A stretch of 8,431 bases of DNA from Acidobacteriota bacterium. Lineage in GTDB: Bacteria > Acidobacteriota > Terriglobia > Bryobacterales > Bryobacteraceae. The position numbers were made by a program, and so were the translations under genes. Positions within the stretch are counted from its first letter, which is position 1. The number at the start of each line of letters is the position of its first letter. Below, piece after piece: positions 1-6,890 of the stretch. The notes under the pieces were generated by a model. It did no database searches, had not been told where the DNA came from, and saw only the letters and a list, made by a program, of their open reading frames with translations. The stretch covers positions 1 through 8,431 of the forward strand of contig JAPKYY010000058.1 in assembly GCA_026394095.1 (NCBI GenBank), in the 5' to 3' direction.

Positions 1-1862
1 GGCGCGTTAACCAGCACTTTTTCAAAGAACAAATCGAGGGCCGGGCGCAGGGTTGCCATCACGGCCAGAATGTCTGCGTAGCTTGCACCTTTTACGCGGG
101 CCACTACCTCGGTGAAGGCTGTCCAGAGGGCAGATTCGGAGGGGTCTTCAAAGAGCTTGTCGTTTACCTTGCCGGTGGGGGAGAACTTTGCCTGGTCGAG
201 GATGTTCTTCATGCGCTTGAAGCTGGCGGCGAGGGGTTCGAAGTCTTCGCTGGCTCTTACGGCCTTGACTGCTTCAAGGCGGGCGAGGACGTCCTGGAGG
301 TCGTCTGAGTTTGCTGCCAGCACTGCCAGGACTTCGTCGGAAGCGTAGCCGCGGATGTCACCGCAATAATATTTGACGCGCTCGATGAGGAAGTCTTCGA
401 GCTTGTCGACGCCGCCTGCGAGTTGCTTGAGGCCAATGCGGAGTTCGCCTTCGGCGAGGATCTTGATTACGCCCTGGGCGGCTCTTCTGAGTGCAAAGGG
501 GTCTTTGGAGCCAGTGGGGATGAGGCCGATGCGGAAGCAGCCACGCAGGGTGTCTACTTTGTCAGCGAGGCTCATGATTTGCCCGGCGCGGGTGCGCGGA
601 ATAGAATCTTCCATGCTGACCGGTTTGTACTGGTCGTAGATGGCGGTGGCTACGGCTTCGGGTTCGCCCTGAGCCTTGGCGTAGAGGCCGCCGACGATGC
701 CCTGGAGCTCGGTGAATTCCTTCACCATTTCGCAGGTGAGGTCGGTTTTGGCTAGCTCTGCTGCGCGGAGGGCGGTGGCGTCGCCGCCCAGCTCTGTTAC
801 GAGTTGCATGACTCGTTCGGTCTTGGCGTGGTAGCTGCCGAGTTCCTTCTGGAAGGTGACTACCTTGAGATCCTCAACGCGGGCGGAGAGGGGCTTCTGC
901 TGGTCTACGTTGTAGAAGAAGCGGGCGTCGTTGAAGCGGGCGCGGAGGACGCGCTCGTTGCCGTGCTTGACGAGGCCGTCTGCGTCATTTGCGGTGTTCA
1001 TGACGGCTACGAATTTGGCTGCCAGTTTGCCTGAGGCGTCGTTGACGCTGAAGTATTTCTGGTGGAAGCGCATCACGGTAACGAGGACTTCTTCGGGGAG
1101 ATTGAGATAGTCTTCGGCGAATTCGCCCACGATGGGGGTTGGGTATTCGGTGATGTAGGTAAGGGTTTCGAGCAGGGCTGCGTCGGTTTTGACGCCTGCG
1201 GGGAGGTTGTCGACGATTCTCGCGCGGCGTTCTGCAGCGCGGAGGATGACGAAGTTCTTGCGGAGGGTGTCCTCAAAGTTCGCGATTGTGACGGGGATGC
1301 GGTGGGCTCCGAGCTGGCGGTGGCCGGCGGTCTGGTTGCCGGAGGTGATGCCGTTGATTGTGAAGGGGACAACTTCTTCACCCAGCAGGCAGAGGAGCCA
1401 GCGGATGGGGCGGATGAAGCGTGCGCCGCCTTTGCCGGGCCAGAGCATCGTTTTTGGCCAAGGGATGCCGAGGATGAGGCCTGGGAGGCTGGTGGAGAGG
1501 ATTTCGATGGCGGTCTTGCCGGCGACTTGCTTGCGGAAGCTGTAGTAGGTGCCTTTGGCGGTTTCGATCAGCTCAAGGTCGGTGGAGGTGACGCCGTTTT
1601 TCTTGGCGAAGCCTTCGACGGCTTGCGGGTTGGCTTGCTTGGGTGGGCCGCTGATGAGCTCTTCACGATCTGCTTCGCGTTCTGCGAGGCCTGAGAGCTG
1701 GACTACGAGGCGGCGGGGCGTCGCGTCTGCGAGGGTGACTTTGCCGCCTAGCTGGGCTACGAGGTCTGTGAGTTTGGTTGCGAGATGGTTGAGACCATCG
1801 ACGATCATCCAATCGGGGATTTCTTCGACGCCGATTTCGAGGAGTAGATCTTTGGTTGCCAT
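1..1862 (-). CDS. glyS: Glycine--tRNA ligase beta subunit, partial (C-terminus beyond left edge)
   Basis: This is the beta subunit of the tetrameric (alpha2beta2) class II glycyl-tRNA synthetase, which binds tRNA-Gly and works with GlyQ in the cytoplasm to charge it. I translated 620 codons without a stop. The start is [19 protein letters not shown], the typical GlyS N-terminus. Further family blocks are PWPKTMLWPGKGGARFIRP (from about residue 134), HQKYF (267-271), GNERVLRARFNDARFF (301-316), KTDLTCEMVKEFTELQG (372-388), the HD-like segment ADKVDTL (433-439) and PTGSKDPFALRRA (449-461). The C-terminal anticodon-binding (DALR-type) region follows, and the window ends in LRPALDLFFEKVLVNA. By comparison with the roughly 690-residue family length, about 45-80 residues are missing. 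The ATG shares its A with the glyQ stop (TAATG) and is preceded by a good Shine-Dalgarno sequence, so translational coupling is likely. I saw no frameshift. Confidence 0.97.
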   Translation of the reverse strand, partial: MATKDLLLEIGVEEIPDWMIVDGLNHLATKLTDLVAQLGGKVTLADATPRRLVVQLSGLAEREADREELISGPPKQANPQAVEGFAKKNGVTSTDLELIETAKGTYYSFRKQVAGKTAIEILSTSLPGLILGIPWPKTMLWPGKGGARFIRPIRWLLCLLGEEVVPFTINGITSGNQTAGHRQLGAHRIPVTIANFEDTLRKNFVILRAAERRARIVDNLPAGVKTDAALLETLTYITEYPTPIVGEFAEDYLNLPEEVLVTVMRFHQKYFSVNDASGKLAAKFVAVMNTANDADGLVKHGNERVLRARFNDARFFYNVDQQKPLSARVEDLKVVTFQKELGSYHAKTERVMQLVTELGGDATALRAAELAKTDLTCEMVKEFTELQGIVGGLYAKAQGEPEAVATAIYDQYKPVSMEDSIPRTRAGQIMSLADKVDTLRGCFRIGLIPTGSKDPFALRRAAQGVIKILAEGELRIGLKQLAGGVDKLEDFLIERVKYYCGDIRGYASDEVLAVLAANSDDLQDVLARLEAVKAVRASEDFEPLAASFKRMKNILDQAKFSPTGKVNDKLFEDPSESALWTAFTEVVARVKGASYADILAVMATLRPALDLFFEKVLVNA

Positions 1863-2758
1863 TATGCTGCCACCTCACGGGGGGTGAATTGCTGGTCTAC
1901 CCAGAGGCCTGCGACTCCGACGGCGAGCTTGCGGACCCGGCCGATGACGCCGACGCGCTCGGTGACGCTGATGGCGCCTCGGGCGTCGAGGAGGTTGAAG
2001 AGGTTGGAGCACTTCAGCACCTGGTCGTAGGTGGGCAATACAGGGAAACGTTCTTTGCCGGTTTCGAGGCTCTTGTATAGGTCGATGAGGCGCTGGCACT
2101 CGCCTTCGTGGAGTTCAAAGAGCTTCCAGAGGGTGGGGACGTCGGCCATTTCAAAGTTGTAGACGCTGAACTGCTGTTCTTCCTTGAGGCGAACCTGGCC
2201 ATAATTGAAGGCGTCGGTCCACTGGATGTCATAGACGCTTTCTTTGTCCTGGAGGAAGGCGCAGAGGCGTTCGAGGCCGTAGGTGATCTCAGCGGGGACG
2301 AGATCGAGATCTACGCCGCCGCACTGCTGAAAGTATGTAAACTGCGTGATTTCCATGCCGTCGAGCATCACCTGCCAGCCGATGCCCCAGGCGCCTAATG
2401 TTGGGGATTCCCAGTTGTCTTCTTCAAACTTGATGTCGTGCTTTTTGAGGTCGATGCCGATGGCTTCGAGGGAGCCGAGGTATTGTTCGATGACGTCTTC
2501 GGGGGTGGGCTTCAAGATCACCTGGAGCTGCGAGTGTTTGTAGAGACGGTTGGGGTTTTCACCGTAGCGGCCGTCGGCCGGGCGGCGGCTGGGCTGGACG
2601 TAAGCAACGCGGTATTCATCGGGGCCGAGGACGCGGAGGAAGGTTTCGGGGCACATGGTGCCTGCGCCAACTTCTACATCGTAGGGCTCTGTAATGATGC
2701 AGCCCCTGTCTGCCCAATACTGCTTCAGGCGGAAAATCATTTCCTGATAGGTCTTCAT
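1862..2758 (-). CDS. glyQ: Glycine--tRNA ligase alpha subunit
   Basis: This is the catalytic alpha subunit of alpha2beta2 glycyl-tRNA synthetase. It activates glycine with ATP and forms the aminoacylation site together with GlyS. The 298-residue protein is of normal length for the family and very well conserved. Visible blocks are the N-terminal [14 protein letters not shown] (7-20), [16 protein letters not shown] (31-46), the signature [19 protein letters not shown] (54-72), [18 protein letters not shown] (113-130), [12 protein letters not shown] (134-145), EITYGLERL (157-165) and YNFEMADV (200-207). The C-terminal ISVTER...GRVRKLA segment (263-279) is also typical. Its ATG overlaps the recO stop by 4 bases (ATGA) and its TAA overlaps the glyS ATG by one base, so it is the middle gene of a tightly packed leftward operon. 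The ATG is supported by GGAGG 7 bases upstream. Nothing is missing or odd. Confidence 0.98.
   Translation of the reverse strand: MKTYQEMIFRLKQYWADRGCIITEPYDVEVGAGTMCPETFLRVLGPDEYRVAYVQPSRRPADGRYGENPNRLYKHSQLQVILKPTPEDVIEQYLGSLEAIGIDLKKHDIKFEEDNWESPTLGAWGIGWQVMLDGMEITQFTYFQQCGGVDLDLVPAEITYGLERLCAFLQDKESVYDIQWTDAFNYGQVRLKEEQQFSVYNFEMADVPTLWKLFELHEGECQRLIDLYKSLETGKERFPVLPTYDQVLKCSNLFNLLDARGAISVTERVGVIGRVRKLAVGVAGLWVDQQFTPREVAA
1871..1876 (-). promoter_or_regulatory. Ribosome binding site of glyS
   Basis: On the minus strand GAGGTG lies 8 bases before the glyS ATG and inside the last codons of glyQ. It fixes the ATG at 1862-1860 as the start and supports coupled translation of the two synthetase subunits in similar amounts. 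Confidence 0.75.
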
Positions 2759-3384
2759 GCCAAATCCTCCAGCATGGGGGCTGCGAGCAGCCTCCGTTCA
2801 ATGTGTGATTCGATCAGCCGGACCATGGCGCGTCGCAGGTCTCGGGCTGTCTGTTGGGTCCACTCGCGCTCTGGCATCTGTTCGACGCTTGATTTCAGGA
2901 TCTCTGAGAGGATGCCTGTGGATTCAGCGCTGAGTGGGACTTCGGGCAGGAAGCCGCTGAGGCGGACTGCCCAGACTTCGAAGTAAGTGACGGCTTGCCA
3001 GACGCCGGATTCACCGCGCAGGCGCATGAATTCGAGAACACGGGCCATTAGCCGGAAGTACTTTTCGTTGACTTCCGCCAGGGGCAGGAGATGTTCAGAG
3101 ATTTCGGCCATTACGTCCAGGGCTACACCAGTCGAATACACGCGGCTCAACTCAAACTGCGAGTGTTGAAGGTCGCAGTGATCAATTCGAACCAGATCCC
3201 GATTTTCTCGCGCTGTGTAGTGAATTTGCACCTGGCTCAACCGTTCGAGAGAAGATCCAAAGCCGCCTTTGGGTTTTCTCGCCCGATTGGCCACACCTCG
3301 CAATTTCCCGTGGTCGCGTGTGAAGAAGCTGACGATCAAGTCGGCCTCTTTCAGAGGGAAGGTTCGAAGCACGATCGCTTCCAA
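2755..3384 (-). CDS. recO: DNA repair protein RecO
   Basis: RecO is a cytoplasmic recombination mediator of the RecFOR pathway. It binds single-stranded DNA and SSB, helps load RecA at gaps and can anneal strands. The N-terminus [20 protein letters not shown], then [20 protein letters not shown] (22-41) and NRDLVRI (61-67), match the RecO OB-fold domain (about 1-75). A helical C-terminal domain follows, including [16 protein letters not shown] and [15 protein letters not shown] (135-149). At 209 residues it is shorter than the usual 230-260. It has only one cysteine (Cys70), so the CxxC pairs that bind zinc in many RecO proteins are absent. The start is TTG at 3384-3382. An in-frame TAG at 3390-3388 rules out anything further upstream, and a later start would remove the conserved first strand. 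It leads the recO-glyQ-glyS operon and overlaps glyQ by 4 bases. The upstream Shine-Dalgarno sequence is weak (GAGA next to the start). Confidence 0.9.
   Translation of the reverse strand: MEAIVLRTFPLKEADLIVSFFTRDHGKLRGVANRARKPKGGFGSSLERLSQVQIHYTARENRDLVRIDHCDLQHSQFELSRVYSTGVALDVMAEISEHLLPLAEVNEKYFRLMARVLEFMRLRGESGVWQAVTYFEVWAVRLSGFLPEVPLSAESTGILSEILKSSVEQMPEREWTQQTARDLRRAMVRLIESHIERRLLAAPMLEDLA
2766..2770 (-). promoter_or_regulatory. Ribosome binding site of glyQ
   Basis: On the minus strand GGAGG lies 7 bases upstream of the glyQ ATG, inside the 3' end of recO. It is a near-ideal Shine-Dalgarno sequence. It contrasts with the weak initiation region of recO, which suggests that glyQ is translated more strongly than the first gene of the operon. 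Confidence 0.75.
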
Positions 3385-3395
3385 TCTCTAAGGCT

Positions 3396-3442
3396 AACAA
3401 AAAACAGACGGCGCAGCCCTGGAGGAGCTGCGCCGTCTGTTT
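3396..3442 (-). terminator. Rho-independent terminator of the leftward TonB-dependent receptor
   Basis: A perfect 16-bp inverted repeat (3402-3417 with 3427-3442) encloses a 9-base loop. Read on the minus strand, the GC-rich stem AACAGACGGCGCAGC type sequence is followed by a run of six T and then GTT, the classic intrinsic terminator. It begins 17 bases after the receptor stop codon, so it ends that transcript. In the plus direction no T-run follows the stem, so it is not clearly bidirectional. Only about 11-17 bases separate the T-tract from the recO start codon. Confidence 0.9.
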
Positions 3443-3453
3443 AAGCGGAGGGG

Positions 3454-3482
3454 TTTATCTTAGAAGCCGAGACGGATTCCAA
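3454..3482 (-). promoter_or_regulatory. Weak candidate promoter for recO-glyQ-glyS
   Basis: On the minus strand TTGGAA (3482-3477) and GATAAA (3459-3454) are 17 bases apart. Each matches the sigma70 consensus at four of six positions. The element lies across the last codons and stop of the upstream receptor gene. A start near 3447 would place the terminator hairpin at the very 5' end of the operon mRNA. This is a pattern match only; readthrough from the receptor gene or a promoter of another type is equally possible. Confidence 0.2.
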
Positions 3483-6400
3483 GACGGATTTCACGCGGAC
3501 CCTGGAAGCCACCGGACCCACCGGAGGCATAGTTGCCGCCGGCCAAGCCGTAGATGGGGTTGAGGGGGATGGACGGGCTGCCAGCGATCACAAATTTCCT
3601 GGGATCGTAGCCTGCGAAGAAGCCGCCCGGCGCTGCGTCGGGGTTGATTCCGATTGCGCCCGCGCGGTTGAGCTGAGTGACGCGGGAAACCATCGTTGCC
3701 TGGTTCAAGAGGTTGGTGACATTGGCGTCGAGGCGCAGAGTGGCGCGTTCATTCAGCCGGATCGTGTGGGACACGCTCAGGTCTGTTTGAGTCAGAACCG
3801 GAGTGCGGCCCATATCGGCACGCCCAAAAGGGAATGTGGGAGCGGACAGGTAGATGACCGATGTTGAATCTGGCGTGCCACTGTATGCGAGCTGGTTGAG
3901 ACCAAAGAAGGTGCTGCCCGCTCTGGACTTCAGTTCGTAGGAGGCAAAAGCCTTGAACGTGTGGGGACGGTCAGTTGCGAGACGGCCATAAACATTCTTT
4001 TGGCTGCCTGATGCATCGAAGTAGTAGTAGGGTAAGTCGAAGGCGCGGCTGACACCTGGATCGGAGCGGCCGGATTCGTCAGAATTGGCTGAGCCCGAGT
4101 AGTTGCCGTAGAGGCGGCTGTAGGTGTAGCTGGCCATCACGTTCAGGTTGCGTGAGTAGCGGCCGTCCATACGGAATTCCAGGCCGTCGTACTGACGCTT
4201 GGCTTCAGGAACGAGGAATTCCTTGCCGTCGGGGGTCTTCTGGCCGTAGACGGACTTGGTGTCGCGGGTGAGGCCAAAGCCGGGGTTGCCGATGACGTAC
4301 TGTTCGCTTTCTTCTGCGTCGAGAACACCGATGTCTTCGATGGCCTTGAGCAGGTCTTTACGAGAGTAACGGATGCTGGCCACCAGCTTCTCTGAGATCT
4401 GGTGGGCAACGCTTGCCGTGAACTCGCGCGAGGTGTAGGGCTTGATGTTAGGATCGATGCCTTCGATTTCACCGGCGGAGTTGATGGGCAAAGTGCGGTT
4501 GTCATAGCGGGTGATGGCAGGGCCACCAGCGCCGGGCGTGGTGAGGCCGAGTGCGAAGACGTTCGGGTTGTCGAGCTTGTAAACGTTGCTGACCCAGAAG
4601 TCGCCGCCGAAGCTGCCGCGGGCGAGTTCATAGCGGAGAACGTCGTAGTAGATGCCGAAGCTGCCGGCAACTTTCCACTTACCGTCGCCGAAGAGATCCC
4701 AGGCTACGCCGAGGCGTGGAGCAATCTTGTCGCCCCAGTTGAAGCGTACGGGATCTTGCACCTTGCGGCCATTGACTTCGGCCTTGTAAGGAGGCAGGAA
4801 TTCGTTTTCGAAACGAACCCCGATGTTGATGGTGAGGTTCTTGCGGAGTTGCCACTGGTCTTGCAGGTAGAAGCCCTGATTATTGCTGTGGACGTTGCCG
4901 AGGTTACGGACGCCGTCTTGCCAGATGTAGTAACCGTAGGCACCGGTCTGATTGCTGATGCTGCCACGGGTGAAGCGATCACCACAATAAACCTGGAAGC
5001 GGCCATTGGGATAGAGGGTTTCGACGTCGTTAGAAACACGAGCGTTGGCATAGCCGAACTTGAGGATATGCTGCTGGCCAAAGATGTTGGTGATGTAGCT
5101 TGAGTCGAGGTAAAGATTCCTGCGCGAAGTGATGTCCTTCTTGGTAAGCAGGTTGCTGGAGATGTTGGTAAAACCATTGGCACCAGCAAAGGCTGCGGGA
5201 ACAGGTAGGGGCGAGGCCGAGGAAGCCGTTACATATGAGATGAAAGGATTGCCCGGGAGGCCATAGTTGCCGACTTTATCGTTCTGATACTTGTAGCCCC
5301 AGCGACCACTGACGAGCCAGCGGCTGGTGAGCGAGTAGTTTGCGCCGATGGTGGCAGTCTGAGCTGGCTGGAAGCCACCGAGCACGCTGAGATCGTTGGA
5401 GGGTGCAGCGACGCGGATGTCGGGGTTGGGGAGGCTGCCCTGCTGACGCAGAGGGCTCCAGACCCACGAGCTATAGATCTGCAAATTGGCAAGGGGGCTG
5501 TAATCGACGCGGTTCAGCATGTAATGCGTGATGTCTTCGCGGCTAAAGGAGCGGCCGCCCGAGGCATAGGCGATATTGCGTTCGCGACGGGTGAGCTCTG
5601 GCATGTAGCTGGTGCGGAAGAACAAACGATTCTTGACGATCGGACCAGAGAAATCGACACCAGGATACAGCGAGCGGTAGGTGTCTTCTTTGGGAGCGAA
5701 GAAGTCGGCTGCGTTGGCGCTCAGAGGCGAACGTTGCCAGTATCCGCGAGGACGCGGGTTGAGCTGATTGTTGGTGAACTGACCCTGGAGGAAGCCATGG
5801 AATTCATTGGCTCCACCCTTGGTGACGACGTTGATAACGCCACCGGTGGCGCCGCCGAATTCAGCACCAAAGCCGGAGCTCTTGATCTGAATTTCCTGAA
5901 TGAATTCGAAAGGAATCGAGTTCTGAGCGCGGAGTGAACCACGGCGGACGTCGGAGGTGTCGACGCCATCGATGAGGAATGCGTTTTCAGAACCTGAAGC
6001 ACCGTCCACCTGGAATCCGCCCACGCCGGCATTGCCGTTCTTGACTTCGGCACGAACGCCAGGGGCCATGCCGAGGAGTGTGTGGAAGTTTCTGCCCTTG
6101 GGCAAATAGTCGAAAGAAGTGGAGCTGATGTTAGTGGAAGTTTGGGCGGAGGTCGGGTCGAGAGAGACGGCCGATTCGCTGACTTCAATGACTTCACTTA
6201 CCGCGCCGACTTTAAGCGATGCGGTGATGTTGACGGCTGAACCTAGATTTACAACAAGATTGCGTTGAGTGTAGCGCGAGAAGCCATCTTTGCTGACGGC
6301 AAGGCTGTAGGTGCCAGAGGGCACGCGCAAGAAGAAAAATTTGCCCTGTTCGTCGCTTTTTGCTTCGAGTGGCCGCGGGAGAGATGCGCTGGTCAACTCG

Positions 6401-6558
6401 AGTTTTGCCCCGGCAACGCTGGCCCCAGTGGGGTCGGCAACGATGCCTGAGACGGTTCCATAATTTTCCTGTCCGTACATGCTGAAAACGCATGCCAGGA
6501 GCAGAATTAGTTTTTGAGAGAAGAATGTTGCCCGAAAACGGGTCCCTTGTATTCTCAT
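3460..6558 (-). CDS. TonB-dependent receptor, Oar-like, with carboxypeptidase-regulatory-like domain
   Basis: This is a complete 1032-residue outer-membrane protein of the acidobacterial Oar-like TonB-dependent receptor family. Such receptors import, or possibly secrete, substrates with TonB energy; the substrate here cannot be told. A signal peptide (basic residues to Lys16, hydrophobic LILLLACVFSMYG 17-29) is followed by a carboxypeptidase-regulatory-like beta-sandwich (about 34-115; VSGIVADPTGASVAGAKLEL, then FLRVPSGTYSLAV). SEVIEVSES (121-129) is a possible TonB box. The plug (about 145-250) contains GRNFHTLLGMAPGV, FLIDGVD and GFGAEFGGATGGVINVVTKG. The rest is beta-barrel, with barrel-like strands and aromatic pairs such as RLFFRTSY. 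It ends in IRLGIRLGF, a final strand with terminal Phe as expected for BAM-dependent insertion. The ATG follows AAAGGG at a rather long spacing of 12 bases, and an in-frame TAG lies just upstream. Its own terminator follows. It is divergent from a second, different receptor. Confidence 0.93.
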   Translation of the reverse strand: MRIQGTRFRATFFSQKLILLLACVFSMYGQENYGTVSGIVADPTGASVAGAKLELTSASLPRPLEAKSDEQGKFFFLRVPSGTYSLAVSKDGFSRYTQRNLVVNLGSAVNITASLKVGAVSEVIEVSESAVSLDPTSAQTSTNISSTSFDYLPKGRNFHTLLGMAPGVRAEVKNGNAGVGGFQVDGASGSENAFLIDGVDTSDVRRGSLRAQNSIPFEFIQEIQIKSSGFGAEFGGATGGVINVVTKGGANEFHGFLQGQFTNNQLNPRPRGYWQRSPLSANAADFFAPKEDTYRSLYPGVDFSGPIVKNRLFFRTSYMPELTRRERNIAYASGGRSFSREDITHYMLNRVDYSPLANLQIYSSWVWSPLRQQGSLPNPDIRVAAPSNDLSVLGGFQPAQTATIGANYSLTSRWLVSGRWGYKYQNDKVGNYGLPGNPFISYVTASSASPLPVPAAFAGANGFTNISSNLLTKKDITSRRNLYLDSSYITNIFGQQHILKFGYANARVSNDVETLYPNGRFQVYCGDRFTRGSISNQTGAYGYYIWQDGVRNLGNVHSNNQGFYLQDQWQLRKNLTINIGVRFENEFLPPYKAEVNGRKVQDPVRFNWGDKIAPRLGVAWDLFGDGKWKVAGSFGIYYDVLRYELARGSFGGDFWVSNVYKLDNPNVFALGLTTPGAGGPAITRYDNRTLPINSAGEIEGIDPNIKPYTSREFTASVAHQISEKLVASIRYSRKDLLKAIEDIGVLDAEESEQYVIGNPGFGLTRDTKSVYGQKTPDGKEFLVPEAKRQYDGLEFRMDGRYSRNLNVMASYTYSRLYGNYSGSANSDESGRSDPGVSRAFDLPYYYFDASGSQKNVYGRLATDRPHTFKAFASYELKSRAGSTFFGLNQLAYSGTPDSTSVIYLSAPTFPFGRADMGRTPVLTQTDLSVSHTIRLNERATLRLDANVTNLLNQATMVSRVTQLNRAGAIGINPDAAPGGFFAGYDPRKFVIAGSPSIPLNPIYGLAGGNYASGGSGGFQGPREIRLGIRLGF

Positions 6559-6570
6559 GTCAATGATCTA

Positions 6571-6576
6571 CCCTTT
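6571..6576 (-). promoter_or_regulatory. Ribosome binding site of the leftward receptor
   Basis: AAAGGG on the minus strand lies 12 bases before the ATG at 6558, a longer spacing than optimal. A TAG in frame at 6570-6568 excludes an earlier ATG, GTG or TTG in this frame. The first in-frame ATG gives a plausible signal peptide, so the start is accepted in spite of the spacing. Confidence 0.45.
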
Positions 6577-6632
6577 CCCTTAGGACTTTTGAGGTTGTCC
6601 TTGTACCCACCGATAAGTGGGATTTTGATGAA

Positions 6633-6641
6633 ATATTAGCA
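6633..6641 (-). promoter_or_regulatory. Weak candidate extended -10 for the leftward receptor
   Basis: On the minus strand TGCTAATAT resembles an extended -10 element (TGn followed by a hexamer matching TATAAT at four of six positions). No good -35 hexamer stands at the right distance. Its position would give a leader of about 70 bases that contains the small CCCAC/GTGGG hairpin. In AT-rich DNA such matches arise easily. Confidence 0.2.
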
Positions 6642-6721
6642 TACTGTTATCGAATTGACATTGTTTGGCAGATGAAGGTGCTCTTATGATGTGATGATCG
6701 GATAAAAATGTATGGATTAAT

Positions 6722-6769
6722 TTTCAGTGCTATTCGCCTAGCCATAATTAGTTTTCGGTATCACTGAAA
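6722..6769. repeat. 8-bp inverted repeat in the divergent control region
   Basis: TTTCAGTG (6722-6729) and its exact reverse complement CACTGAAA (6762-6769) are separated by 32 bases. The arm starts are 40 bases apart, roughly four helical turns. The right arm touches the -35 of the candidate rightward promoter. It could be a pair of operator half-sites or chance; the spacer is long for an RNA hairpin. Confidence 0.4.
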
Positions 6770-6799
6770 TTGCGATTGGAGTAGGGGAAATTTTCTAAT
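6770..6799 (+). promoter_or_regulatory. Candidate sigma70-type promoter of the rightward receptor
   Basis: TTGCGA (6770-6775, four of six consensus positions) and TCTAAT (6794-6799, five of six) are 18 bases apart. Transcription would begin near 6806 and give a leader of about 85 bases before the ATG at 6891. This is the best-spaced sigma70-like pair I found in the divergent region, but CATAAT at 6743-6748 is a competing -10. Confidence 0.3.
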
Positions 6800-6890
6800 T
6801 TGCTCGGAATATTTGAGAGTTTTTGTTAAGCTGCCAGCGGGATCGCTGTGTTGCGAATCCTTGAAAATCCTCTAGTCCAGGTTCTTTGCC

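Larger units (their letters stand above)
6559..6890. other. Divergent intergenic control region between two receptor genes
   Basis: These 332 bases carry no convincing gene. They are visibly AT-richer than the flanking coding DNA and must hold the promoters of both receptors, which start at either end. I see several imperfect sigma70-like elements, an 8-bp inverted repeat (6722-6729 and 6762-6769) and a small 5-bp hairpin, CCCAC-cgataa-GTGGG, at 6606-6621 in the leader of the leftward gene. I recognise no riboswitch, and no regulator gene is next to the region. Confidence 0.7.

Noticed and set aside
1062..1694. A 210-residue open frame on the plus strand, opposite glyS
   Set aside because: It is rich in Gly, Ala, Glu and Asp and has no recognisable motif. 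It lies entirely antisense to well-conserved glyS codons, so it is a by-product of GC-rich coding sequence.
2438..2986. A plus-strand open frame spanning the recO/glyQ junction
   Set aside because: It runs antisense to two strongly conserved genes and its sequence changes character at the junction, as expected for a shadow frame.
3385..3459. T-box or other riboswitch controlling the glycyl-tRNA synthetase operon
   Set aside because: The spacer is only 75 bases and is mostly a simple terminator hairpin with no T-box sequence or specifier-loop structure.
4402..5103. A 233-residue plus-strand open frame inside the leftward receptor
   Set aside because: It is antisense to clear beta-barrel coding sequence, has low-complexity acidic composition and no ribosome site or family motif.
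6655..6690. TTGACA (6655-6660) followed by TATGAT (6685-6690) as a strong rightward promoter
   Set aside because: Both hexamers look good, but they are 24 bases apart, too far for a sigma70 promoter. The closer TTGGCA (6665-6670) is only 14 bases from the same -10, which is too near.
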